Assembly (NCBI GenBank): GCA_025716815.1
Contig: JAIXMN010000024.1
Coordinates: forward strand, 1 to 64,000
Direction of reading: 5' to 3'
DNA length: 64,000 nt
Source of the DNA: Dichotomocladium elegans
Taxonomy: Eukaryota > Mucoromycota > Mucoromycetes > Mucorales > Lichtheimiaceae
Position 1 is the first letter of the stretch, and every line of letters starts with the position of its first letter. The notes beneath the pieces are model-generated. The model made no database searches. It saw only the letters and a program-made list of their open reading frames with translations, and was not told where the DNA came from. The position numbers and the translations under genes are program-made. Of this stretch, positions 9,862-21,500 are shown piece after piece.

Positions 9862-10862
9862 CTCCTAGCGCTTATCTGCGCATATGTGTCCTGGCTTCCA
9901 GTTAGGGGCCTGGCACCGATAGCACGCAGTTCTATCGAATTTGCGCTTTTCCTTGTGTTCCCCACGGGGGCCAGGCGAGCGCGACGCCGAACGACCAGAG
10001 TGGCGGGAGAATCGGGACGAGCGGGACATAGAGTCACCACCAGAAGAACGTTCACTAACCCCGAATAGAGCCGTAGGCTCAAAATAGGTGCGAGCAATAG
10101 CAGCTACTTGTACTGCTGTTGCTCTCTCCTCCAAGGGCACTCGTATCAACTTCGCAATTACCTTCTTATTCATGCTACCTGGAAAAGAGCTCACTTAGAT
10201 AGCAGCTACCACCAGTCCATCTTGGAAACCTGCACCCATGCACAGGTCCTGGAACCGGGCAATATGCTCGTCATACGTTACCCCCTTGCTCAAACGGAGT
10301 TTGACGGGTTCGACAGCAGCCAAAACACGTCGGTCTTCGTCCAACGCACCATACTGCTTCAGAATTACTAGACGCACTATCGACCATGAAAACTCACGGC
10401 AGTTGCGCAGGGTACTCATGTGCCACGTGCGCTGACGAGGCGTGATGCACAAAGGCAACAAGCGAAACCAGTCAAGATCGACGTCAAGGTTGTGGGCTTC
10501 AACAACCATTTGAAACTCATAAGGAGCTGATTCCACGTCCGGTTGGACGGGACGCTTGGGGTCAACCACCAAGTCTGGCCACTGGAAATAAGGAAGACCA
10601 GTCGGAATGCCAGAGGAGTTCGATACTCCATTACGAGGCGAGACCGACGATTCCAAATGAATGGTTCCAGGGGGAGCATGGCACGCATAGCGCACCGCTA
10701 ACTCCTTCAAAACAGCCATTCTGCTGAAGTTCGCTCCTCTCTTCTTGCTTCATCGTGTTTCGCCAAGACCGACAGTTCCTGCGCCTGGACGAAGAGTTGG
10801 TTCACCGAAATTGACGCGAGGTCATTGGTGTTGGCGTTGGTGTTGGCGATGGTGGCAGACAT
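9862..10862 (-). pseudogene. Gypsy gag with zinc knuckle
   Basis: An ATG at 10,862 opens MSATIANTNANTNDLASISV, then a frameshift near 10,720 leads into the main gag frame (10,719-10,195). An in-frame TAA at 10,195-10,197 splits that frame from 10,194-9,865. The second part is Arg/Ser-rich and holds a gypsy-type zinc knuckle CYRCQAPNWKPGHIC (C-X2-C-X8-H-X-C). The product would have been the capsid/nucleocapsid protein of the element. Two stops and one shift make it non-functional. Confidence 0.85.
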
Positions 10863-10886
10863 GGTAAGAGAATTCACATAAAAAAA

Positions 10887-11035
10887 TGTTTTATCACGAG
10901 CGGAAGTAAGTGAGACTGGATAAAGGTGCTCTTTATTGTACCATGAGCTGCCTCGCTATAACAAATTGGTAAGCGGTGTTTCACGAGCTACTAAGAAGGT
11001 CATGTGATCTCCGCTCTAGAGTGATAACTACAACA
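10887..11035 (-). repeat. LTR of the gypsy element (5' LTR in its orientation)
   Basis: About 149 bp that on the minus strand begins TGTTGTAGTTATCAC and ends CGTGATAAAACA, with TG...CA ends and an AATAAA signal in the middle. A second copy lies at 14,682-14,827 in the same orientation with roughly 85% identity by eye. gag starts about 25 bp inside it, and LINE sequence begins directly outside it. Confidence 0.8.
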
Positions 11036-12055
11036 CAACCAGCTTGCGTGCGAGATGGGAAACTTCTTCTGAAAAGACCTGTACGTTGGTGTCTGGTCAA
11101 GAGCGTTTTGATACATGAGTTGAGCCTTCAGCTCGTTTTCTTTGTAGACTCTGAAGGAGCTTACAACAGCTAGATTTCATGGACATTCAATCCTCTAAAG
11201 GAGAGGTGTGCGGCCGTTCTGATTAAGACAGGAAGAGGCTTTATCCTGAATATCATGTGCAAGTATCTTAGGATTTAGTCGCCAAGGGCGACCTAGGCCA
11301 ACATCAGTGTTGGCCTTAAGACGCAATGAGATGAGGTGGTGATCACTTCCTTCAAATGGACTAGACGTCCACTGAGAGGCCAGTGCACCCCACTTTTGTG
11401 GTAGGTAGATTCTATCAATCCTACTTCGATGGTTGTGGTTAGTATTTTGAAAGGTGAAGCCTTTATCGCGAGAATGTTACAACCTTCGCCAAGCATCTTG
11501 GCCACACGTCAAAGAGATAAGGGAGCTAAGTTCCTTAGCTCCTGCATTAGCAACTGGTCCAACTGGTAATCGATCGCGAGGATCAAGAACGCAATTAAAA
11601 TCACCTACTAATAGAACGAGTTATCCTCAAGTCGGGAAAGACAAGAGTTGATCGTTTTAAAGTGCACCCTCCCGAAGAGAGTGGTGATTAGGGGCATGCA
11701 AAAGCAAGACCCTAAAACTGAGATCATTATGAGTGATCTCAAGTCCAACACTGTTAGGTGGAAGCCCATGTAAAGGCAGGACAGTGAGGGTGAACGACTC
11801 ACAAAGAGGCTGTTGCATCAGGATGCCAAATTCTGAAGAACTTGAACTCCCAGTTGCAAGATGCCTTCCAAACCACAGGGGGTTTTGGTTATTGAAGGTC
11901 AACCACTGAGAATCAGAAAGTTGACTTTCACACAATAAGACAAAAGGCAGTCGATGCGCAACCATGAGGTTTTGCAACGTCTGCAGTTTTTTGCGACTCA
12001 ATGAATGAGACAGACCTCGCACATTTAGAAAACTGATATACCTAGATGGGACCAT
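11036..12055 (-). pseudogene. LINE ORF2 relic, APE-type endonuclease domain
   Basis: Read on the minus strand with frameshifts and a stop, this gives the landmarks of the endonuclease/exonuclease/phosphatase domain of non-LTR retrotransposons: ISFLNVRGLSHSLSRKKL (start), LLCESQLSD (catalytic E region), VGDFNCVLDPRDRLP (GDFN), GFTFQNTNHNHRSRIDRIYLP and FEGSDHHLISL (SDH). The text goes on into the linker before RT (LGRPWRLNPKILAHDIQDKA) and is cut by the gypsy LTR at about 11,035. No RT from this LINE is found elsewhere in the window. Confidence 0.85.
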
Positions 12056-12142
12056 AACGCTTTACAAACAAAAATTGCTTAGGGTGGAAATTGTATTGAA
12101 TCAAAATAAAGTATGTACAGATTGATACAAAATGAGTGGACC

Positions 12143-12850
12143 TTAATGGTCATCTACATCTTTTGGGGAAGGGGCACCCTCTATTGAGGGGCAATTTGCG
12201 TGTTTTAAGCTTTTTGAATGTTTTGCCTTCAGTCGTTTTGCCTTGTGGACTCGTCCACTAGATACCCCAGAGGAAGAAAGGGCATGTTTAACAAGTTTGC
12301 CAATTTCGTCGAAAGAAGGTGGGGTTGAAACCACCACCTGTATTTGCTCACAAAGAGCATTCGTCTCGTCGTCTTGAATTTCATTAGGTTGGGCATCACC
12401 AGTAGATTTTTGGACAATGGGCGGCGGTTCGGGAATCTCAGAACTTTTAGGACATTTTTCGGCCGCCAAAGCCAGGGACGAGAGATCTTGAATAACTCCA
12501 GCGAGGGGTTTTGCAGGCCGTTTAGAAATGACACCTGCAGCCTTGGCTGGACAAGACATGGACTTATGTCCACTCAGGTGGCAATGAAAGCATTCATCAC
12601 ACGCCTGAACTCTACTAAGTGTTTCGCCACTAGGGTCAAAGCAACTTAACATGAGAAGGGAGCGAAGCACCCTTAGGAAACTGAATCGTTACCCACCAAT
12701 CTGCAGAAGGAATGTTCGCAATGCGAACATTCACGACCTTAGTTACAAGGCCAAACGCTTTAAGCGAGCTCACAAAGTGAGACTTATCGCAGCCATATGG
12801 ACATTTGTACATGCGGTACAGGATTTTCGGTTGGCTACCGGTCAAAGGTA
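12143..12850 (-). pseudogene. LINE ORF1 relic with CCHC zinc knuckle
   Basis: Two overlapping frames (12,845-12,636 and 12,670-12,143) form one broken ORF1. The second contains CFHCHLSGHKSMSC (C-X2-C-X4-H-X4-C). The first contains FGLVTKVVNVRIANIPSADWW, which is compatible with an RNA-binding fold but not diagnostic. It lies about 90 bp upstream of the endonuclease ORF on the same strand, as expected for ORF1/ORF2 of a LINE. A shift near 12,640-12,670 breaks the frame. Confidence 0.75.
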
Positions 12851-13089
12851 GGAAAGAAGTAGGGTGGAGTATTTTTTCGGGAAGTGCAAGAAAAGAATAA
12901 TTGAAGCAAGGGAATTACTACGCGCACAGAAAAAAATTAGGTAGTTTAGGAACCCGGCCCACGCATACACAACCCTCTGAAATTGAAGTGGTACGCTCAG
13001 CCGCACACAGTTTCCTTTCTATTCCGTTCCCCACATTTCACATTAAGTTTCCATGTCACTCACAAATATTATAAACATGCAGAAGCCAT

Positions 13090-13990
13090 GATACGGACCT
13101 TACAGAGTTCACCACCGGATGATTTGCAGGCTAAGAAATGCTGGATGAATTACGTGCAGATTAATGACAACTTTGGAATGGCAAAGACAACAGCGGGGCG
13201 ATGTTTGGCGATATTCTACGCGACGAAGGGTTCACTACTATAAAACCTCGTTCTGAGCGCCATTAGCTTTTACATAAAAAAACCTTACAATCTCTGCCAA
13301 AAAGAGAGGTATTCAAACTCTTGGTTGAACATCTGGAAATTGTAACCAATACATACGTAGAACCTTTCAGCGAGATGGCCTGAAATGCCTTAAAGCCCCA
13401 AAGCTCTTTTCATGCAGCCCCATAGTAAAACTTTTTCTGCCTGTTCGCCATCAATGAACAGAATGAAATGGGTTAATATGAAATTCATTTGGTCACAAGC
13501 AAATCTGAGAAGGTCATTTGGTCTGATGAGTCTCACTTCTACCGAAAGCATAATGACAGCGACGCGAGAGTTATGAGAAAAAATGAGTAGCTCTTGACGA
13601 AGTATATTCTGCCTACACGCCAGTATGGCAGGGGATCACCAATGGTTTTGTGCTGCTTTTGGGCAGGAGAGTTAGGTGCTTCGGTTATATTGCAGGTCAG
13701 AGTAAATCAAGTCAAGTACATCAAGTGCCTCAGTGCGCACTTCCTATCATCATTTGAGAAATTGGAAGAAGATCAGGAATATGGTTCCGTATTCAAGAGA
13801 ATGGAGCTAGTTATCACACTGGCTCATACGCGAATAGTGGATAGCCAAGGCTAAGATTAACGGCTTTGGGAGGTGGCCAGCCCAAAGCATTCATTTCAAC
13901 CTATATGATAAATAATCTGCTGAATGGTTTGTCGCAGATAGGCTTCCTTGAATCGCCGGCTGAGGGACATTTTGACAAATAGCGAGGTAT
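13090..13990 (+). pseudogene. Tc1/mariner-type transposase relic
   Basis: Plus-strand text in changing frames matches the order of a Tc1-like transposase: a helix-turn-helix part (INDNFGMAKTTAGRCLA, GFTTIKPRSER), then KVIWSDESHFYRKHNDSDAR with the first catalytic Asp (WSDE), KYILPTRQYGRGSPMVLCCFW, and QENGASYHTGSYANSG where the second Asp (usually QDNA/QEDGA) is expected, followed by AKAKINGFGRWPAQS. Several stops and frame changes show it is dead. Terminal inverted repeats were not found. Confidence 0.8.
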
Positions 13991-13999
13991 TTGAACCTC

Positions 14000-14680
14000 T
14001 TGAGTCCACTTCCGCAGCACTTTTGCGGTCAGCGTCATCAGCTGGAGAGGATCAGCCCCTTTCTCCTTTATTTCGCAGACTATTTTAATTTAATTCGCTT
14101 TCCGATGGTGATCGACGACGCGGAGCCATAGTCAACAGTGTAACTTCTGCCGATGGACCTGGTACACCAATGGGTGATATTACTTCAATCCTGATATATC
14201 TAGATTCTAGCATGTCAGAGCGGCATCGATCAGGGCACGGATTACTCAATTAACTTCGGAGTTTGCGCACCTGGACTCATGACTCCTGGTTATACACGTC
14301 CAGTAGAATTCAGCGCCAGGCGGGGCTTTAGGAGCTTTTGACTATATTGCGCCTGACAGTATCCTTAGCACGGGGAAGGATGCAACGGTCGACTGTGTAA
14401 ATAAGAGAAAGAAAGGTATTTATAAGGCGTGACCTTGCCGCTGATATATATCCTTCCTAGTCCTCAGGGTCATTTGCTACGAGTTTCACTATGGGTTTCC
14501 CTTTGATGCCGACATGATGGGTGAGGTGTTTGAGAATAAGTTCTCGCAGCGCATTTAATGGCACAACGATGCTGTTGGTCTCTCCCCTGAAGCCCGTGAT
14601 TGATTGAACGGCTTCTCACGCTTTACCCAAAAAAAAAACACCCTGAAAGAAATGTTGCGGATAAGGTCAAGTGCCACCAC
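14000..14680. other. Unassigned sequence between transposon relics
   Basis: No open frame of note and no RNA gene seen. Sequence at about 14,150-14,240 reads like short protein fragments (GTPMGDITSILIYLDSS) but with no family I can name. Just left of the LTR at 14,682 the minus strand reads TGGTGGTGGCACTTGACC, which could be a primer-binding site. Confidence 0.35.
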
Positions 14681-14681
14681 C

Positions 14682-14827
14682 ATTTTATCACGAGCGCAAG
14701 TAACTGAGACTGGATAAAGGTGCTCTTTATTGTACCGTGAGTTGCCTCATTATAACAAATTGGCTATAGATGTTTCCCAAGCTACTAAGAGGGTCATGGG
14801 ATCTCGCTCTAGTGTGATAACTACAAC
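14682..14827 (-). repeat. Second copy of the gypsy LTR, solo or orphan
   Basis: About 146 bp parallel to the LTR at 10,887-11,035 (shared tgagactggataaaggtgct, ctttattgtacc, gcctc, tataacaaattgg, gtgataactacaac). Same orientation. It is more than 3.6 kb upstream of the gypsy gag start, with LINE and Tc1 relics between, so it belongs to a separate insertion of the same family. A candidate TGG primer-binding site follows its 3' end. Confidence 0.75.
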
Positions 14828-14829
14828 TA

Positions 14830-17800
14830 TCCCTTTTGTTAAGGATATCAATTGGGTCACGCTGATGTCTCTGTCGTAGTCCTCCTGTTCATGACATTGC
14901 TCTTTCACATTCAGTACTGAGCGGGACTACTGATCATCTAACACTTTCCCGCAAGTATGTCTTGATGCCCTGACTTTTCCCATCTCACATCTATCCAATC
15001 GTTGATTTACTCATAAGGAACGTGGAGGGAACGATTTCCTGGAAGAATAATCACAGATCGGGAGTAGCGAAGAATCGGAGTCAACGGCTGACACTTGGTC
15101 CATCCCAGCGCGTATAAAAAGAGAATTGTTTTTATTCAATAAAAGGATTCCGTCTCAAAGACTCGATTTTGGCCTTTTGGTTATCATACCTAGCAATTCC
15201 CCGCACAACAACACAGTCAGAAATGCCCGGCTTTGTGCCTCAACCGGTTGATCGTATTGTTTTGACTTGTGTGGAGCAGCTATGCTGGATCCAGATGATG
15301 AGAAAGAGACGATGACAGAATATGTAACAGAGCAAGTGCAGAGAGCACCCCCCTTATACTCGAGTAGATTCCTGAAAATCTCACCACCATGCCAAGCGAA
15401 AGGCGTCACCGGCCAAGTGCACGTCTGGCGCGGTGGAGCCACCAAATTCCCCGATGATGTCTAGCTACAGGAGGATGACTTTGGTGCGTTTGTTTACCAG
15501 AATCTACTGATGCTTGAAAAGGCCATAAAAAACGCGCTGTGCAGAATACAAGAAGACAGTATCGTGTCAAGCACGACAAGTCCATTAGCAGTACTGCCAT
15601 TGCAAGTGGTCGTCGGTCACTTCCTACGATTGTCCCTCGCAGAAAGGTGCGCAAGCGTAGCTCCGTCTTTGAAACGCACAGGGTTGGACGCTAGCAAGCA
15701 GTCTCAATCCCGAACACCCCTTTTAGCCTCTGGCTATGTATATCAGCAAATGTGGCTCTGAACAACAAATCTTTGCTTCTGGAAACATTAAAGCGGCTTC
15801 CTCAGCCTGCAAGATCTGCATCCGCTCCAGGAAATCACCATCACAAGATCGGGAGCAGCAGCTACCCACACCTCCGCTCGCTGATGTTTCCCACTAAGCG
15901 CGTACGTTGTAGCTCGCATTGACTGGTGTCAAAAAGGGTACCAGTTGTGCTTATGGCACAAAGTGACCATGCATTAGCGCCTGAGGAAACCTTCTTGGAC
16001 GCATACGCCCTAGTGCAAGGTCCTTCTTCACCGATACAAACACAGAAGACTGAGATAGCTCATGCTATGGTATGTGCGAAATTTCTGCCTGTCATGTAAA
16101 TTAGCGTACCGGGAGATTATACTGCCCAGTACATAGTACCATTCAAGTCCCAACGAACGTCGCAGAACTGGAGATATTGAGGAAGAAATGGCTCCCGAGG
16201 CTGATTGTCATGTGGGTACGAAGGACTAATTGACAAATGCTTAATATTACGCTCTAATGGAAAATGATAGCGCCACGCGATGAAAACGCTTTTCTACTTA
16301 AAGGTGCTATAGCAAATGAAGATTCAAAGACGAACAGGAAAAGCTCAGCATATACGTAGAAGGTCGCCTTCCTGGGATAAAAATGGCGATGTCCATATAT
16401 GCCTCGAGAAACATCGTTTCCCAACATGCGAAACAGCCCAAATTATGCTATCTTCTGGTAAGCTATGAACTTATCTATGCTTTCACTTCGTTTATTAGCA
16501 TCACTAACACATTCATACATCCTTATATATCATAAAGCCGGTAGCTGTATCATCCTGAAAAGCGCTGTGAATAAGCTTCCACGTCTTATGAACGACATAT
16601 AGAAAAGCAATGACGATAGCAGCAATTTACAAAAGTGGACAAGAAAAGAAAAGACGATGGCTCTCCCCGCTAAACCTCCAGAATCCGCGCACGACGCTCC
16701 GTGATCGTATGCCTAGGCGTTGTCCATGGTGCCTCCCCAACGGCATGTTGCCTTCGGTCAGGACCTCTCCTTCCATAATGTCTATCTAAGCCAATTCAAG
16801 TCGACCGCTCGTGACCACTTTTCCCCTGGGAACACAGCAATGACCTTAAATCCCATCGTGACGGTAGACGTTCTTCGCTAAAATCATATTAAGGTCTCCG
16901 GAAGATTGTCTTGAGTATTGTAACCAAGGCATCATTTTTAACGGTTCTCCCATTCGAGGTTCCACATTTTTGCGAAGTCCGTCGTCTGTGTCTGGCCTAC
17001 CTCCCATTTCTCCTTGAAGGTTAGCTGCTGATGGCACATTTGATGTTCCCCCCTGTGGGCGTATCTTCCATGCCGGACACATTAGATCATGACTGGTCCG
17101 ACAGCACCGGTTATGCCGTCATCGTCATTCCTGAGGCTCCTGAGGCTCTTCCGCTTTACCCACGAAATGCCTTGGTATGACGAATCTTCCATCTTTCAGC
17201 TGCTGGAACTGTAGTATCAGTGGCCATATTCACTCGAGTCCCCCCCAGAAACAAATCACCGCTCCCCGGAGGATCCCGTTTCCAAGTTCCACCCCTGTCC
17301 ATTGCAGGTCGCAGCTCAACCACACCATCTCATGCCCGACCACCGCCTTTGAAGCAACCTCCACCACTCATATCTTCTTCATTCGCTATGGGCGAAGACC
17401 TTGCTACGATATTCAGCAGCACCTTTAATCTATCCTCCCACAAACGGCTTCTCCGAATCTAAATCTTACGCACGCATTCGTTCCTCAGCTTCTGCTCCGT
17501 CCCTTAGTCACGATAAATTTGCGCTCTTAATGTCCTCCCCAGAAATTTTTTATTTACCGGCCATGCATGCTTCTTTGTAACACATCAACTGCTGTATCCT
17601 AATAAATATATAGTGGCTCGTTGGAGCTCAGTAAATGTGTTATTGCACTATTATCTCAACTTCGTCACCAATGACTAGGCCATCCCAGAAGAACGTGTGT
17701 CAGCTCTCCCCGTTGTCCTCTCCAGAGGAATCTACGACAAAGAAGTGTCAGTGTCAATCTCGTCGAGCATCTAGTACAGAGATGCTGTAGTTACCTGAAA

Positions 17801-18577
17801 GCTTGGTAAAGGTCTAAGGGAGACGTATTAGGAGAACTTTTCAGAGCAATCTTTGGCGGTTTAGACAATTCTGTAACAAGCAACAGAGGGTTTGAAGTAA
17901 AAGAACATAGGGCGCTTGACCAGCATTCGATAATTATCACTTTATGAGTGAATTGTTAGCACGATGGAGACTTGAAATTGATTGAGGAATGATCAGGGCG
18001 TTGGGATACTGTATTTGTTCATCCCGCTTTATATGATGTAATACGTAGCAAACCTCGATGATTGGATGGTTTACCGCTATCCGGCGGAGAGAAAGGACCG
18101 ACTTTCTCCTTTAAATAATATATTCACTATTATAGACTTGCGAATGAATCCAACAGAAGTCAGTTATTCGCGACAGCAGTAGAGTTCCTGCTGAGAGTCA
18201 GAAGAAATATCGCAGGAAGCCAAGATGGTGGTAGGAGGCCATTTACATTACCTAGGCTTCCTGAGCAAGTGGGAAAAAATGGTGTTCTGCCGCGCAGCCC
18301 ACGCACGTGCAAAGAATTCCTCGTTCCACCTTTTCTTGCAAACCCAGGACAGTCCTAGTCTCATTTGCCATATTTAAAGCTACACGGTCGAATCAAGCAA
18401 GCAAAGGCGATAATACGCAGAGCGCAGTTCCCTGTGGGATATGGCCTTCGGGTAGTTTCATCGGCTTGCCGAATCAATACTTTATTCAAGCACCGCTTGG
18501 ATAACTCACGCAATATAATCCTGCCACTGCTGGATTTCTTGAGAGCTCCTCCCTTCCTCGTGTTAGTGGCATTTACC
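14830..18577. other. Gene-poor stretch without recognised features
   Basis: Open frames do not exceed about 100 codons and overlap on opposite strands. None shows a domain I recognise. Proline/serine-rich plus-strand text at 17,220-17,462 and a minus-strand frame at 17,082-16,846 are the most protein-like parts but have no clear start, splice sites or similarity. I call no gene here. Confidence 0.4.
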
Positions 18578-19894
18578 ATGTGGCGAGGTGTTGTTCCGAG
18601 GATCTTGTTTATAGCGGCGACATGCATACTAGCATTGTCGCTTTACCTCTTCTTCCCCATCTCCAGCGAACCAGTATCTGTGAACACACACCCCATCGGC
18701 GCAACTCCGAATGTTAACGAGCCTATACGGGCATGCTTTGTTATCCTCGTCCGAAACAGTGAGCTGGGTGGTATTAGCTCAACCATTCGCCAGATTGAAC
18801 AACGATTCAATAAGAAGTTTAAATATCCCTATGTGTTTCTAAACGATGATGATTTCACCCCCGAGTTTATCAAAACGACATCGGCTCTCACCGATGTCGA
18901 GACGCGCTACGGCAAAGTGGACTCACAAATGTGGGGCTATCCTTCCTACATCAACCAGACATTAGCGGCAGAGAATCGTGAGAAGATGGCTGAACTGAAC
19001 ATTCCCTATGCCAGCAGTGAGAGTTATCGACACATGTGCAGGTAGGATAACATGCAAGGAGAGACAAAGGGAGATACAAAGCTTCTGACTCTTTGCCACT
19101 ATGATCAAACAGATTCCAGAGCGGCTTCTTTTTCCGACATCCTCTCTTAGACGACTTTGACTGGTACTGGCGCCTCGAGCCCGATGTGGAGTACCACTGT
19201 GATCTGGACTACGATGTCTTCAAGTTCATGCGCGATAATGGCAAGAAATATGGTAAGTTTCAGGACGACGACCGTTGGCAGCAAAACTTCGGTGAATTCA
19301 TCCCTTTTTCTCAAAGGATTCAATATTGCTTTCCGTGAATTTGGCCCCACCGTTGCAAGCCTTTGGCAGACCGTTCTTGAATTTGAAAAGGCACACCCTG
19401 AAGTGGTCGCACACTCGCCCGCTAAGAAAGATTCTCTGTGGCGATTTGTCACTGATGACAACGGCAATTCCTACAACCTCTGCCATTTTTGGACTAATTT
19501 CGAGATTGCCTCTTTGGATCTCTGGCGATCGAATGATTATCTCAAATTTTTTCATTATCTAGACACATCTGGTGGCTTCTTTTACGAACGGTATATGATG
19601 ATGGCTTGGATAGGTATTCTAGACGATACTGAACAAGAGATATATGTGTAGATGGGGCGATGCACCTGTGCACTCCATCGCGGCTGCTATGTTCTTGCGC
19701 AAAGACGAGTTCCATTTCTTTAATGACATCGGATATCGCCACACGTATGTATTACCATCACATTCGGCAAACTCACGTCGATAGTATATTGATATATATG
19801 ATCCAGTGCATACACACATTGCCCAGTTGAGCCCGAATTCCGACAAAAATGCTCCTGCGACCCGGAATCAAATTTCGGCAAGTCCATTCTTTAA
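18578..19894 (+). CDS. KTR/Kre2-family alpha-1,2-mannosyltransferase (GT15)
   Basis: Five exons (18578-19041, 19113-19252, 19317-19590, 19652-19744, 19807-19894) splice into 352 residues. The ATG at 18578 opens a type II membrane anchor ([18 protein letters not shown], about residues 9-26), as expected for a Golgi enzyme. The lumenal catalytic domain shows [44 protein letters not shown], the donor-binding [13 protein letters not shown] and [12 protein letters not shown], which carries the Glu assigned as catalytic in Kre2. It closes with GYRHTAYTHCP and CSCDP. Such enzymes extend O- and N-linked mannan on secreted proteins with GDP-mannose. Length is close to the family norm. The exact yeast paralogue cannot be decided. 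Confidence 0.93.
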
Positions 19895-20925
19895 TTGGGG
19901 TGTCTGGCGGCCATGAAAACTGACATGCAGCATTTATAGATTATGATCCTGGGCTCAGCTGCTATAGTACTTACAGAACAGCCATTGAAAGCTAAGCTCT
20001 GAAGCAACTTTTATCTGTTTGTGTATTATTTTAACACCTGTGGTGTTTGTATTCATAACCTATTGGTTTTCCCCGGCTATGCAGCCAGTGGGGAACTTTC
20101 TTTGTTCGCGGAATATGAATATAACTTCGGCAAATAGCCTATGAAATTACGCAATATCGCATTGTGCCTTGCCATCATGCTTGTTTGCTTGCTGCCAGCC
20201 GCTGCTGGCTACGCCATCGTTATCGTGACATCAAGAGAGGCATCGAAGTTACTGCGTGCCTCAAGATGCATCATTGTCAGGTGCGAGGGCAGTGTTTTTG
20301 TGCTTCAATGACTTCCCATTGCATGCTTTGTTGATCCAAGTCATATGCTGTTCAACTAGGTTGCTTGATGGAGGCAGAGACTGCTAGTGCAACTTTTCGG
20401 TGGCAACCTGTTGGGATTTAAACACTATTCCGAGAAAATGGCAGAAGTCACGAGTCCATTGCTAGCAAAGACTGACACTGCAACCCCTTAAAGAATTTCC
20501 AGCCCTCTTGATGCAGAGTTAAGGTGCGGTAAGCAAGATACTTGGGCCATTCTTCATTCGATGAAGGGGGATGGCAGGCAGCCCGATAGGTGAACAGAAT
20601 GGCCAAAGAGCGTCATTTAAACAGTGCACTTGTTGTGCGACAACAAATAGGCTCGATCTGCTAACATCATTCTTTCATGGTAAGTTCATCGGCTTATTAC
20701 ACGCATGAATTACCTCTATTGAACCGCGCATACTATTTGTTGATGTCGTGATATTCATGATCGCACGACGCAAACATGATTGAAAATAAAAGTATGAATG
20801 TACTGGATTTTCTAAAAGTGGAAAAATCGGGCCTCAGTCTGGAAAGGGCGCTCCAAAGGGCTAGGTTAGGCTGACCTTCATAAAACTTCGCTTCTATTCC
20901 ACATTTTATAAATTGTGCCCCGACA
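19895..20925. other. Intergenic, no gene seen
   Basis: About 1 kb between the mannosyltransferase stop and the next start. There are only short frames without motifs, and no repeat copy or RNA gene was recognised. Confidence 0.5.
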
Positions 20926-21390
20926 ATGGCTACGATTACTGTCAGCGATGTCACCTTAAATGCCGTTCAGACGCTTGGAAAGATCTACTCCTTCCTTTAT
21001 AACCAGCTACAGCAGGCGAACGTACCCCTTCCTCCACCCGACCGCGTGAACGACAGCTTGGCGAACATGGCAATCTTCGCCACCTCAAATGTCCCACCGA
21101 TCTTCCGCCAATTCTACACGACTTTGTCCCAGCTTCCGGTCCAGACCAATTTCTTTGCAATTATCACAAGCCTTGTTGCTCTCTACGTCATCTACGGGCT
21201 CATTATGACAACTCTGCGCTCGATTTTTCGTCTCGTGTTTGGCTTTATCCGGTTCACGTTTATTATTGCCATGGTAGTATCTGTTCTCTTGGTTGTCAAT
21301 CAATACTTCGAGATACCATTGCTGCAAGATTTTCTCGGAACAGTTCTGGTACAGCAACAGCAGCAGCAGCAGCAGCAGCGAACCGTATAA
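20926..21390 (+). CDS. Small two-helix membrane protein, Apq12-like
   Basis: Intronless, 154 residues. The N-terminal half is soluble (about 1-80). A hydrophobic pair follows: FFAIITSLVALYVIYGLIMT (about 84-103) and FTFIIAMVVSVLLVVNQYF (about 117-135), joined by a basic/aromatic loop (LRSIFRLVFGFIR). The C-terminus is a nine-residue Gln run. This layout fits the fungal Apq12 family (nuclear envelope/ER protein linked to nuclear pore assembly and lipid balance), but similarity is general and another small ER protein is possible. It converges on UBP8, whose stop is 110 bp away. Confidence 0.6.
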   Translation: MATITVSDVTLNAVQTLGKIYSFLYNQLQQANVPLPPPDRVNDSLANMAIFATSNVPPIFRQFYTTLSQLPVQTNFFAIITSLVALYVIYGLIMTTLRSIFRLVFGFIRFTFIIAMVVSVLLVVNQYFEIPLLQDFLGTVLVQQQQQQQQQRTV

Positions 21391-21500
21391 CACCAAGATG
21401 ATCTCCATATACACCAGCATCCTCGTTTAATTTCATAAAAATTTGTATCTTTACACTGAACTCTGCTCTCTTTCACTTAATTGCGATCAATATAACCCTT

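Larger units (their letters stand above)
7530..11035 (-). mobile_element. Decayed Ty3/gypsy LTR retrotransposon, 3' part missing
   Basis: On the minus strand the order is LTR (10,887-11,035), gag (10,862 to about 9,860), protease (about 9,600-9,361) and reverse transcriptase with RNase H (9,193-7,622), as in Ty3/gypsy elements. The reading frame holds at least three in-frame stops and at least two frameshifts. After RNase H the sequence reads LENERIQLLEKAHL near 7,570-7,535, the usual beginning of the integrase zinc-binding region, and then changes abruptly. Integrase and a 3' LTR are not found, so the element was truncated or interrupted there. It sits inside a LINE relic. Confidence 0.85.
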
